From the NCBI GenBank assembly GCA_009823395.1, contig CM020515.1, forward strand, positions 8,602,489 to 8,666,488: DNA of 64,000 nucleotides, written 5' to 3'. Of this stretch, positions 14,089 to 22,839 are shown piece after piece (the stretch's first letter is position 1; each line of letters begins with the position of its first letter). The position numbers and the translations under genes are program-made. The notes beneath the pieces are model-generated. The model worked only from the letters and a program-made list of their open reading frames with translations, had not been told where the DNA came from and did not search any database. Source of the stretch: Thamnaconus septentrionalis (lineage: Eukaryota > Chordata > Actinopteri > Tetraodontiformes > Monacanthidae).

Positions 14089-15129
14089 TTTATTACAAAA
14101 ACTAAATCTTTTTTTTTTTGTCAATCTGTCCGTTTTGCCATGCTTTAAGCATATAACAATACAGTATAAAATCTCAAACCCAAAAAATAGGATAGTAAAA
14201 GCAAAGGTCATAGATGCTGACGCAGCATTTACAGAAGTTAAGACATGCTGTTGACTGTACAGAGAGCATTCCCACTGAAGTACAAACACCTGCAGAATGC
14301 GTTGTTGCCATCGATGAAATGCATTTCACAATAAGCAATCTGCTCCAGCGTTGTTGTGTCGTAAGGAACACCTGCTTGTCAAAGGAATTTACATGAAACT
14401 CAAAAGAATAAAATCCACTCTGCAAATCATAATGAGTGTGCCGAGTTTAGTTTTTCTTTTTCTTTTTCTTAATTTTCTTCTCTATCTTTTCAGCAGCCCA
14501 AAGGCACTCAGGCTCGAATGTTGGCAACAAATATGTTACTCTGTACACCAAATCACATCAAGCAGGTGGTGGCGGATAAAGGATAGTGAGAGAAAATGAA
14601 AGTAGACTATTTTCCCTAACGTCTGAAAAACACGATCCGTTTCAAAGAAAGTCTGCCTCGATCCCTTATTTGTTTTCTTTTTCTCACAATGAAAAAAAAA
14701 AAAAATCCCCATCCGGCCAGACAAAAAGATGTTTCGAGCAGTTCAGCAAATGTGCTTCAACTATGTGACTTCTGCAAGGCCTCCTCGTGTGCCGCAGATG
14801 CGGGCCTGCTGTGCTCGGCCTCTTAAGGGTGTCCTCCGTTCTCCTCCGCAGCGGCGCCGGCTGCCTCTCCAAACCGAAAACCCACGAGTCGCAGGCCTCT
14901 GTTGCGCTGCTGGAGCGCCACGGGACGCCAAAGAGTTTTATCTCCAGTGACCTGGCCCCTCCCACATAATCACGTGGTATTGAAAAAGAAAAATCTATCG
15001 AGTGTCCATAAATGATGTTTGAAGTACCTCTCGCCCTTCCGAGACGCTACGCGTTGAGACGTCGCCGCCTGACCTTTGCTTCTTCGCCGCTGGCCTCGGC
15101 CGCTGAGCTAATCCCCTTCCGCTGGCGCT
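14089..15129 (-). other. nptx1: probable nptx1 3' UTR with candidate poly(A) signal
   Basis: The sequence downstream of the stop codon has no coding signal. The first canonical AATAAA on the minus strand that I find below the stop is at 14089-14094 (TTTATT on the plus strand), giving a UTR of about 1.05 kb. A second AATAAA lies at 13846-13851. Mammalian NPTX1 has a long 3' UTR, so either or both could be used. The exact end cannot be decided from sequence. Confidence 0.4.
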
Positions 15130-15351
15130 TCAGTTGAGCTGGCGGCAAGCCTCGAATGTCCACTTGGAGGCGCCGCCGTATATGTCGAGGCTCGTCTCCA
15201 TCCACGCAAAAACGTTGCCCACCTGCGCTTTGCTGCTGCACGTGGCCAGGTTGTAAATCTCCCCGACGGACAGTTTACGGTCCCAGATGTGAAAATTCGC
15301 CAGGTCCCCGACGAAAGCTTGTGTGGCGTCGAATCCCCCTCCGAGCATGTC
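15130..15351 (-). CDS. nptx1: nptx1 exon 5: C-terminal pentraxin segment and stop
   Basis: Encodes residues 358-430 and a TGA stop (15130-15132). The acceptor is CCACCACAG|GACATG. It contains the rest of the calcium site (D358, then FDATQ at 364-368), HIWDRKLSVGEIYNLATC, and the end YGGASKWTFEACRQLN with cysteines 395 and 426. The NPTX1-like end FEACRQ(I/L)N separates it from NPTX2, which ends differently. Confidence 0.94.
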   Translation of the reverse strand, partial: DMLGGGFDATQAFVGDLANFHIWDRKLSVGEIYNLATCSSKAQVGNVFAWMETSLDIYGGASKWTFEACRQLN

Positions 15352-18158
15352 CTGTGGTGGAGACGAATGGATTTAATCGAGGCTGATATGATTTCTCTGC
15401 CTCGGGATGCTCTTCATGGAGAGAATTGCCTTTGTGGATTATAAGGGAAATTTCTATCCCCCCGCTTTTTGCTGATTCAATTGAATGAGTAACATCTTCA
15501 GCTCACATTCCCAATGAGATCCGTTTAGAGATCTGATAATTTCATTAGCACCTCAATGAATTCGATCAAGGATATGAAACAATATTATAAAATGTGCTTT
15601 TGGAGGATGTGTCGAAACATACCACATCATGCATCTTTGGAGAAATTCTCTACCAATTCTGTCCCAACATGATTTCATTAACTCCCATTTGATGCGTTAA
15701 AGGCCAAACGTACCCATATTGTGTAACTAGATATCTACCATAGCTCAGAATGTAGATCTACTGGGGGTTTTATGTTTCATCCTGACATCACAGCTGGTAT
15801 AACCAAGGCAGGAGATCAATTGAGGCATCAAAAAGCGGGGATTAACATCAGAGTGGCCCTTCCCAGTTTAGTTAATTAATGTGATGAGAGAAAGATGAGC
15901 CGAGCCTCTCGGAAGCATAGAATCTCCTCTCTGCAAGGCAGGGAACTGGTCTGAATGCACTTTCATTTGCTACCAGACAATCTAACAGCATGACCGCAGA
16001 CACGTTATAGGTTTCCATTTGTTTGCAATATGCTTTGTTACCACTATAGGCCACTAAGCCACCCACACCGGCCCTTTTAATGTGCACACCTGTTCCTGGC
16101 CGAGGATGAGCAGCCCCTGTGGTTTGATGGGATGGTACGGAGCCAGATTCTCGCCGCTGCCCCTCTTGACTCCGTCCTGAAAAGCCTCCCAAACTCCGTC
16201 GCGGGTGGTCCAGGTCACGCAGATGTGGTGCCACTTGCCGTCATTGATAAGAAAAGGCAGCTTTGCCACCTGTAAATTAAAGAAGTGGGGAGGAGAAAGA
16301 CGGTGATGATGATGATGATGCTGCAGAAAACTAGAAAGGAATCTGCACTCTTAAACATTCACCCCTGGGTTTTTGGACCTGCCTTGTCATTTATCAGGAT
16401 CTCCATGGGGTTGTTGCCCCACTCTATGAGCACCAGCTCGTTGGCCTGGCCCGGCACGGCGTAGGAGAAGGGCGTTCCCACTCCGGGGGACGCGTTGGAC
16501 TTGAGCCACATGCACACCGTGAGGGCGTACATCTCCGGCAAGCTCTTCTTCACTTTGGCGTACATGTAGTTGGTTCTCAGAGGGAAGGTGAGCTGGAATT
16601 TATCCAGCGGCCTGTTTTCTCTTTGGCCTGTAAGGAAAGAACAACCAAAATTTAAAAAAAAAAAAAAAAAAATACATGTTTTTTTTTTCTTCTCATTTCA
16701 GATACATTCACTAAAAATAAACTGTGCGGGTGGTAAACGGTGCACTTCTTTTGCCACTCACCATGTTAAACACATGCTGGGGGATTTGGACTGGAATTAC
16801 ATATTACACAACAAATCCACAATCATGACCAGATTTGCTTTAATCTCGCATAGTGAATCTATTACAGGAGCGTTGTGAGCCCTCCTTTAGTCCCCCCTCA
16901 CATCTTATTTTAGCACAGTGCAAGTTCTCTCTCTCGCTCTGTGTTTTTTTTTCTGCCCTGCGCTATCAAAAGCGTCCCCAGTGGAAGGATGTGGCGTGCG
17001 CTGCATTAATTAATGAATTTATTTGGTCCGACATCCTTTAATCTGCATGCATTAGAGCAGGAAGCAGACGGGAGTACACGGCGCTGCTTCAGCTTTGAGG
17101 GGACGATCGAGGCCATAAATGCTTTTAATATCAAACTTGGGCGTGTGGGGTCTTTTTTTATTTTTTATTTTATTTTTACCCCAGCCAGTTCCCATCCACC
17201 CCCTCCTCCACTGGCGCCACCTTTCTGGTACTTTCTTTCCGTCTTTGCGCACCTTTCTCCAGGTCGGTGATCCTCTGGTGAAGGGACGTGAGGGTGGACT
17301 CCACTCTGCCGCGCTGCTCAGTCTCGTTGCGCAGTCCGGGCTTCCCCTCCTCGATGCTGTTGACGCGGGACAGCACCTGCTTCTCCAGGTCGTCGATCTT
17401 ACTCTGGAGCAGGTCTTTGAGGCTGTTCGCCTGCACGGAGTTGTTGCTCCTGCTGAATTGCTGTCAGGGGAGGAGGTGGGAAAAGGGCATTTGGATCAGT
17501 GCAGTGCTAATTTGTCCCCCTGCCAGTTTACAGATTATACAGCTTCACCGACATATGAGGTTTTATCTGCCTTTTCTGCTCTAATAAATCATAGCGATCA
17601 ACTGATATAGTGCGAAATTGATTTTAAATATTTATCTTGGCTGATAGAGCATTTTTGCGCAGCGTCGCACAAAGTGCCAAACAACCCCGGGAGCAGCAGC
17701 AGTGGCGGCAAGAACCCTACCTCCAGGTTCTCTAAGCGCTGCTTCAGCGACTGCAAAGTCTGCGACAGCTGCGTCAAAGTGTCCGCGGGGCCCCTCGATA
17801 CATCCCCCATGGTGTTTTTGCTCCCGGCGTCTTTCCTCCTGCCGCCTGGCCGCGCGTCCCCCGGCTCGCTCTGGCTCTCGCAGCGCGCCAACTTTGAGGT
17901 CAGTTCCCGGATGGTCTCCTTTTGGTTCATGATGGTCTCCTTCTGCTGCAGGACCGTCTCCCGCAGCTGCATGACGGTGGTCTTGACGTCGTCCCCCGGC
18001 ACGCTGTTCTGCAAGGTGGCCGCGCATATGTCCATGTTCTTGGGCACGGACGTGCAGATGAACTGCGTCTGGCCGCCGAAGTCTTGGGAGGAACTTTCCA
18101 AAAGCAGGCACGAGAGGAGAAGGAGCCTCCAGCGGAGTGCGTTCTTGGCCGCCTGCAT
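15130..18158 (-). CDS. nptx1: neuronal pentraxin 1 (five-exon gene, 430 aa)
   Basis: Seen: five minus-strand exons (17721-18158, 17253-17460, 16383-16627, 16090-16269, 15130-15351) sum to 1293 nt, that is 430 codons plus stop; human NPTX1 is about 432. Order of parts: hydrophobic signal peptide (about 1-24), coiled-coil stalk (about 55-92 and 125-215) with cysteines 35, 45 and 93 that could link subunits, then a pentraxin domain (about 225-430). The domain has the pentraxin signature HICVTWTT at 312-319, the predicted disulfide pair C254/C314, and calcium ligands E356, Q357, D358, D365 and Q368 by comparison with CRP. Sequons: N152, N191 and N260. Family knowledge: neuronal pentraxins are secreted, form multimers and cluster AMPA receptors at excitatory synapses. 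The ending FEACRQLN and the long SYAVPGQANELVLIEW block match NPTX1 better than NPTX2. The start ATG has G at -3 and directly precedes the signal peptide. A fish-specific paralogue (nptx1l) is the same call. Confidence 0.95.
16090..16269 (-). CDS. nptx1: nptx1 exon 4: pentraxin signature
   Basis: Encodes residues 298-357 (60 codons, phase 0 at both ends). The acceptor is ATTTACAG|GTGGCA and the donor is GAACAG|GTGTGC. It carries the PROSITE-type pentraxin signature H-x-C-x-[ST]-W-x-[ST] as HICVTWTT, C314, and the GQEQ start of the calcium site at its end. Intron 3 (16270-16382) is only 113 bp and contains a (GAT)n run at about 16303-16320. Intron 4 (15352-16089) is 738 bp of unremarkable AT-rich sequence. 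Confidence 0.95.
16383..16627 (-). CDS. nptx1: nptx1 exon 3: start of the pentraxin domain
   Basis: Completes codon 216 and encodes residues 217-297. The acceptor is CCTTACAG|GCCAAAG. The exon contains FPLRTNYMYAKVKKSLPE, C254 of the pentraxin disulfide, and PFSYAVPGQANELVLIEWG, which includes the Ca-site asparagine (N278). It must end after NDK (AAG, 16383-16385) to keep frame with exon 4, so the intron starts with GC (AAG|GCAGGT). Residues 260-262 read N-A-S, an extra sequon not in the human protein as I know it; the following proline makes glycosylation less likely. Confidence 0.93.
17253..17460 (-). CDS. nptx1: nptx1 exon 2: coiled-coil stalk
   Basis: Encodes residues 147-215 and the first base of codon 216. 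The acceptor is CTGACAG|CAATTC and the donor is GAAAG|GTGCGC (GT at 17252-17251), phase 1. It begins QFSRSNNSVQANSLKDLLQ and contains two N-glycosylation sequons, N152 (NNS) and N191 (NET), matching the two stalk glycosylation sites known in mammalian NP1. The heptads continue to DLEKG. Intron 2 (16628-17252) is 625 bp with poly-A/T tracts near 16650-16690. Confidence 0.94.
17721..18158 (-). CDS. nptx1: nptx1 exon 1: signal peptide and first coiled coil
   Basis: Encodes residues 1-146, from the start codon at 18156-18158 to NLE. It holds the signal peptide with its leucine run, the conserved FICTSVP segment, the heptad region around QLRETVLQQKETI and the NTMGD motif shared by NPTX proteins. 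The donor is GAG|GTAGGG at 17720-17719, phase 0. The segment is CG-rich, which explains the long antisense open frames across it. Intron 1 (17461-17720) is only 260 bp. Confidence 0.95.
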
Positions 18159-18266
18159 GTCTGTCGCTGGGGTCGCGCTTCTGCCTCGGGTCCGACTTGG
18201 CGTTCCTGTGCGTGTGTGTGTGTGTTTCCCCGTGTTGTGGTCGTGGCTACGTGGAAGCGCAGCCGC

Positions 18267-18273
18267 TTTTATA
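18267..18273 (-). promoter_or_regulatory. TATA box of nptx1
   Basis: On the minus strand the sequence reads TATAAAAGCGGC, 109-115 bp upstream of the ATG. That predicts a transcription start near 18240 and a 5' UTR of roughly 85 nt, which would contain a short CA run (plus-strand GT at about 18210-18225). The position fits a TATA-driven core promoter; no experimental support is visible. Confidence 0.6.
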
Positions 18274-18314
18274 GGCAGCCTGGTTCTGCGCAGAGCCGCT
18301 TCACTGCATCGCCA

Positions 18315-18361
18315 CCGAGAGGGGAGGGAGGCGGGACGGGGAGGGGCGGGGGGGCGGCAGG
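18315..18361 (-). promoter_or_regulatory. GC-box cluster upstream of nptx1
   Basis: A purine-rich, G-rich stretch on the plus strand includes two GGGCGG cores (about 18344-18357) 45-90 bp upstream of the TATA box. Such Sp1/KLF-type sites commonly accompany neuronal pentraxin promoters. The surrounding 18160-18720 is CpG-rich and probably unmethylated promoter sequence. Confidence 0.45.
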
Positions 18362-18551
18362 GGTGAATCGCGCCTCTGTTTAATCGGCTCCGAGAGCAGC
18401 GTCACATCTTGGAGGATGACATCCATTTTGCTTTTCAGCCCCTCGCATGTTAAATCTTTTATCACTTTGACTATTTGTCATTTCTCGCTGTGTATTATTC
18501 ATCTGGAAAACGCGCATTTATATGTTGGGGGCCGGCGGTGGTGGTGGTGGT

Positions 18552-18588
<37 letters not shown>

Positions 18589-20225
18589 AGGGGGAGGGGG
18601 GGCGGTTCGTTTCGTTGTGCGCGCAGCAGAAAACTCACTTTGGCACCCGCGCGCGCACCCTCACGCACCGCGGGTGGATGCGGATCAGAAGTTGCAGCAG
18701 TTTAGTGTTCGGCTGAGTCCCACAGATTTCAGCACCGAGGACAGTTCACGACACGTCACACCGTGGAGGCTTACGCGCTGCCACTGTTGAGCTGTCATTG
18801 TGCGTGCGTGCCTGTGCGAAACTCAGGCAAGCCACGTCATGTTAATAGTTTTCATCTACTCTCTAATGCCCCCCCCCCCCCCACCCACCCCAATAATCAG
18901 ATTACATTCATCATAAAATGAAAAAGAAAGATATATCAGATCATGCATGCAGGTCAGGTTTTTGCCTGTTTTGCACTGTTTTTTTTTTGTTGTTTTTTTT
19001 GTTCAATTCCACCTAATAGTTTTGTTTTTATTTGTGTTTCTGTCATGCTTTGTTGCCCCTTGCTTTAAATCTTAATGTCACTTCAAACAGCACATTTAGC
19101 ACTTTTTGATATCAATATATTTTTATTCTGAAACCAGCACCCACTGCAGCGTTTAAGGTGCCGTTAGAGCAGTGCAGTGATTGCACAAATGGTGTAACAT
19201 TTTAGTTCATCAATAGTTAGGTCTGAACATATTCAATTCATTCACATAACATTTCAAGTATTAGTGAAATATGTTGTGTTCATGCATGAGTGCTTGTGTC
19301 TTTCTCTCCCTTTGGTCTTTCCAGAATCGTGACATACAAATAAATTACTACAATACAAAGAAGTGATACGACAAGAAGCCACTTCTTTCTCGTTCCTTCA
19401 TGTCTCCACACCGACCGCCCCTGCCGGCCTCCTGCTGCTGCTTCCGTCTCTCGTGGCTGTCATGCTTTCCATATAACTTATTCATTATATATTATGACTT
19501 AATGTCAATTTACCGATGCCGAGTACAAATTACATTGATGGGCAGGCCTGGAAATTTGTCATTTGATTAATGATTAATGATTTCACTTTTCTCTCATTAA
19601 TTGCGTTCATCCGTGATGTGCAAAAGTGACCAAAATTGTTTTGCTGCCCAAACACTATTAGACATCACCAGAAGCATTTCAATAATTCAACTTAAAAAAT
19701 AAAATCAAAAAAATGTGTCCTCAAGCAATTCGCTTTTTCTATTATTCATGAAGGACGATTTTGATGTTTCTTTGTTGCTTCTTGTTTATTCGGTCAATGT
19801 TGATTCTGAAAAATAATGAAAGCATGTTGCCTCTCTGATTAAAATTGATTGATTTCTTCTGAGAGTCCAACATGGGGAGACGTCTCCAGTATCAGTGTCA
19901 AAAGTGCACGCGACGAAAGAATTTTAGATGTGGGTGTTCAGACAGGTCGTGGCTTCTTTTCTGAACTCAGTGTCAGGTGTTAGAAGGCTCCAAGGTTTTA
20001 TATAACGTCATATAAAGAAAGAAAGTTGTTCTGTCACAGGAAAGAGAACTTCATGGACATGAAGATCATCTAAAAAAAACAAGCTATAGCTGTGATTTTC
20101 TTTCTTTTAAGTGCTTCCACAAACTTCTCTTTGGACACTTCAACCCTACACTTCTTGCACGGTGCACTAATCTCAACAGTGGTGTTACTTCACTGATTTG
20201 GCAATGGATGACACCCGCTGATGTA
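18362..20225. other. upstream flank of nptx1, simple repeats
   Basis: Contains (GGT)n followed by (GT)n at 18536-18587 and a C14 tract at 18869-18882, then AT-rich sequence. No second gene or divergent transcript is evident. Confidence 0.5.
18536..18587 (+). repeat. compound (GGT)n(GT)n microsatellite
   Basis: About six GGT units run directly into about 17 GT units, followed by a G-rich stretch. It lies 380 bp upstream of the nptx1 start codon, so length variation could matter to the promoter. Confidence 0.9.
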
Positions 20226-20557
20226 CAGGGTGTCCCAAAAACTTTGACATGATTTCGCAGGTCAATAATTTTGGCAGTTCTTGATGACATAACCTCAGTT
20301 TTTCACAGAATAGAAACAGATCAAGATTTTATATTTAATGTTTTATTTTTTGTTCTGTTTTCAGGTTGAGCCATTTAGTTTGGCATCATGGAATATGCTC
20401 GCACACAGTCACCCAGGTGGTGCGCATATTGAACACTCATGAAATTGGTCCCATGATAAACTTATGATGTTCAACACTTAAACTGTTCAATTCCATTGAG
20501 ATAGACTTAGTAGCTTTCAAGATTTTAAAATCATGTCAATTTTTTTAGGACACCCTC
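20226..20557 (+). mobile_element. mariner-type MITE
   Basis: The left end reads TA|CAGGGTGTCCCAAAAAC and the reverse complement of the right end reads TA|GAGGGTGTCCTAAAAAAA. Both ends continue with similar TTGACATGATTT sequence. TA dinucleotides flank both ends (20224-20225 and 20558-20559), as expected for Tc1/mariner target duplication. The 332-bp interior has no transposase frame, so it is a non-autonomous derivative. Confidence 0.75.
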
Positions 20558-20559
20558 TA

Positions 20560-22384
20560 TTTCTCAAAGCCACATCTATGTTTTACACTAATTCACAATT
20601 CACTTTTGTTACCACAACAATTCAGACTCACGTCTGAGTTTCTTTTTAACCTGTTATTAAAGTTACATTTCCTGATTTTAATGGCCACGTTGGTCATAAC
20701 TTCATTCATCAATAACAAGTTTTCAAAAAATAAGATTCTCAATATTGAGCAAAGATTTTATCAGCAGGATGTTTCATCATGCTGTTCATCTGGACTATTA
20801 ACTGCATTACACCTGCGTGCCTGTCAGTGGAGGGGGAGCAGTGACGGAACTAAGTGGTGCATTTGGGGGGATTTAAACTTAATCCTGCACTCAGACGTCG
20901 CCTTTACTCATCCTAAAGTTGTGACGTTTTGCTGCCACTTAACGGCTTTCGGACTTGAAGGAGTCATTGCGCAGGTTCTGCTGTAATCTTGGAGCACATT
21001 ACGCAAAGTGAGGGGTGTTGTAACATGTGACATAACTTGTTTGTTTGTTTGTCGGTTTGGCTGTTGCCACTTGAAGGTCCCCGTGGATTACGGTCCATTT
21101 GAGTGATGCATCAGGTTTTGAAGAGGAATGAAATGGGAGTGAGTGATTTAGTGACTTGAACTGTCTGCCAGTAATCCCCAATTTTTTTTTTTTTTTGACA
21201 TGAGAAACAAGTACTAAGATTACAGGTGTGAGTAATTCCGCAAGAAAGAGTGGATCATAACGTGATGTAACCTCTCATGTTATGTTGGCACATTTAAGGT
21301 GCTTATCTTGATATTATACATCAGAAGAAAAAAAAAAATCACTGGTCCAAAGCTGACGTTGAAAAGATTTAAACCATTTTTCCCTGAAGGACCAAATCTC
21401 GTCAGGGACCTGAGTGCAAAATCTTTTTTGCGCGTTTAGAGAAAACAAAAGAGTGAATAATGTGGGTAGAAATAGAAGTCACTGCTTTTAAGCGCCGTAG
21501 CTTTAGGGTGAGACACAAACAGAGGAAAAGAACAGCCTCGAAACTTTATTAGACGTTGCGTAACGAGGAGCCGCACGCTCTGCCGTGTCACCGTCGCCGT
21601 CGCGAGGAAACACCTGGCAAAAGCCATTTTGTCTATTTATCCGTTTCTCTTCGCCACTGCGTGCATCGCGCGAGCTGCGGAGGACAAGACGCAGTCCGCC
21701 CGGCGGAATGTCCAAAGTGTTTGCGCTCATTATAAATTCATTATTCAGCGCGCTTCCCACACACAAACGCAGTCCCGGAGCCATACGCTTGAGCAAAAAA
21801 AGCCTGCTCAGAATCTCCACTGTGGAGCTTCCCATCACCCCTACCAGTTATTCATCTCCGTCCTCTCATCTCCTGCTACAAAATCCCAGTCAAAGTGGCG
21901 CCTCGAGGCGCACGGTTGACGGTGGAGCCTTTTCTCGGAGCCCCGAATTATTGCTTTCCGCCAGATGCCACAGTTTCAACTCTGTGAGTGTACAGGGTGG
22001 GAGCCGGCCTTCGCGAGACATATTGTATTTGTGTTGTGTTTGCGAGACCCGTTTGCTTATTCATTGCACTGGTGTGTTGTTCAAAGTCGCTGTGAAAAGG
22101 CTAATCTTGTGCGAAGAGCCGCTCTTGCCGCAGCCCTCAGCCGCCGAGGCTGCCGGGCCCGCCGTCCACCTGTTATGCTACTGTATCTGCTTAATAATGC
22201 ATGTAAACACAGTGGAAATGCATTCTCCAGCAGATCAATAGTTGTAATTTCACACGTTGGCAGCCTGCCTCCGTTTGCTTTTTCTTCAAGTGCTGTGGTG
22301 GCGGGGCGACCAGGAGGGAGCGGCAGCGGACGCGTCTAAAATAGTGAATTAATAAGTACTTGATGGATTCTTTGAACAAGAATG
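20560..22384. other. non-coding, CpG-richer stretch near 21.5-22.3 kb
   Basis: The longest open frame (21585-22241, plus) has no recognisable domain, no amphipathic or signal pattern, and sits in GC-rich sequence where long frames arise by chance. No gene called. Confidence 0.5.
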
Positions 22385-22392
22385 CTGTACAG

Positions 22393-22831
22393 CAGCGGTC
22401 CCCAACCCCCGGGTCGCGGACCGGCACCGGTCCGTGGGTCATTTGGTACCGGGCCACACAGACAGAATAATTAACTTCCATTAAATAAATTAAGTTTAAG
22501 GCTGAGCAATTTTATTTTGAAAAATTACCGGATTCTCTCCGCTTTGCTTAACGTGGCGACCGGCTCTCTAATGAGGCAGTGAAACCTTTTAAACTGCTTG
22601 GCCACTCGGAGACCAAGCACCCTGCATTAAAAAACTTTGCAGCCTTTGGAGTATTGAATGTTAATCAAGTTATGTTGTTGTCGCCATGTTAAGAGGACGC
22701 TGCTAATAAAGTTTCAAACGTGTACAGAGTGGATTCACGTTCATTGTTAGGTTTAGACAATACCACAGTTTTCATGCCGGTCCATCTCACATTAAACTGG
22801 GCCGTAGTGCAAGAATGGTTGGAGGCCGCTG
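22393..22831 (+). mobile_element. hAT-type MITE with perfect 8-bp target duplication
   Basis: The ends are CAGCGGTCCCCAACC at the left and, reverse-complemented, CAGCGGCCTCCAACC at the right. This resembles the CAGGGGTCCCCAACC type of hAT terminus common in fish. The 439-bp element is bracketed by identical CTGTACAG (22385-22392 and 22832-22839), the 8-bp duplication typical of hAT. Next to the left end is the typical GGTCGCGGACCGG segment. No transposase frame remains. Confidence 0.88.
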
Positions 22832-22839
22832 CTGTACAG

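Noticed and set aside
17674..18366. 230-codon plus-strand frame across nptx1 exon 1
   Set aside because: It is the antisense shadow of a CpG-rich coding exon; it has no domain and the minus-strand reading is a clear neuronal pentraxin.
21585..22241. 218-codon plus-strand frame
   Set aside because: No recognisable domain or splice context; GC-rich sequence with few stops explains it.
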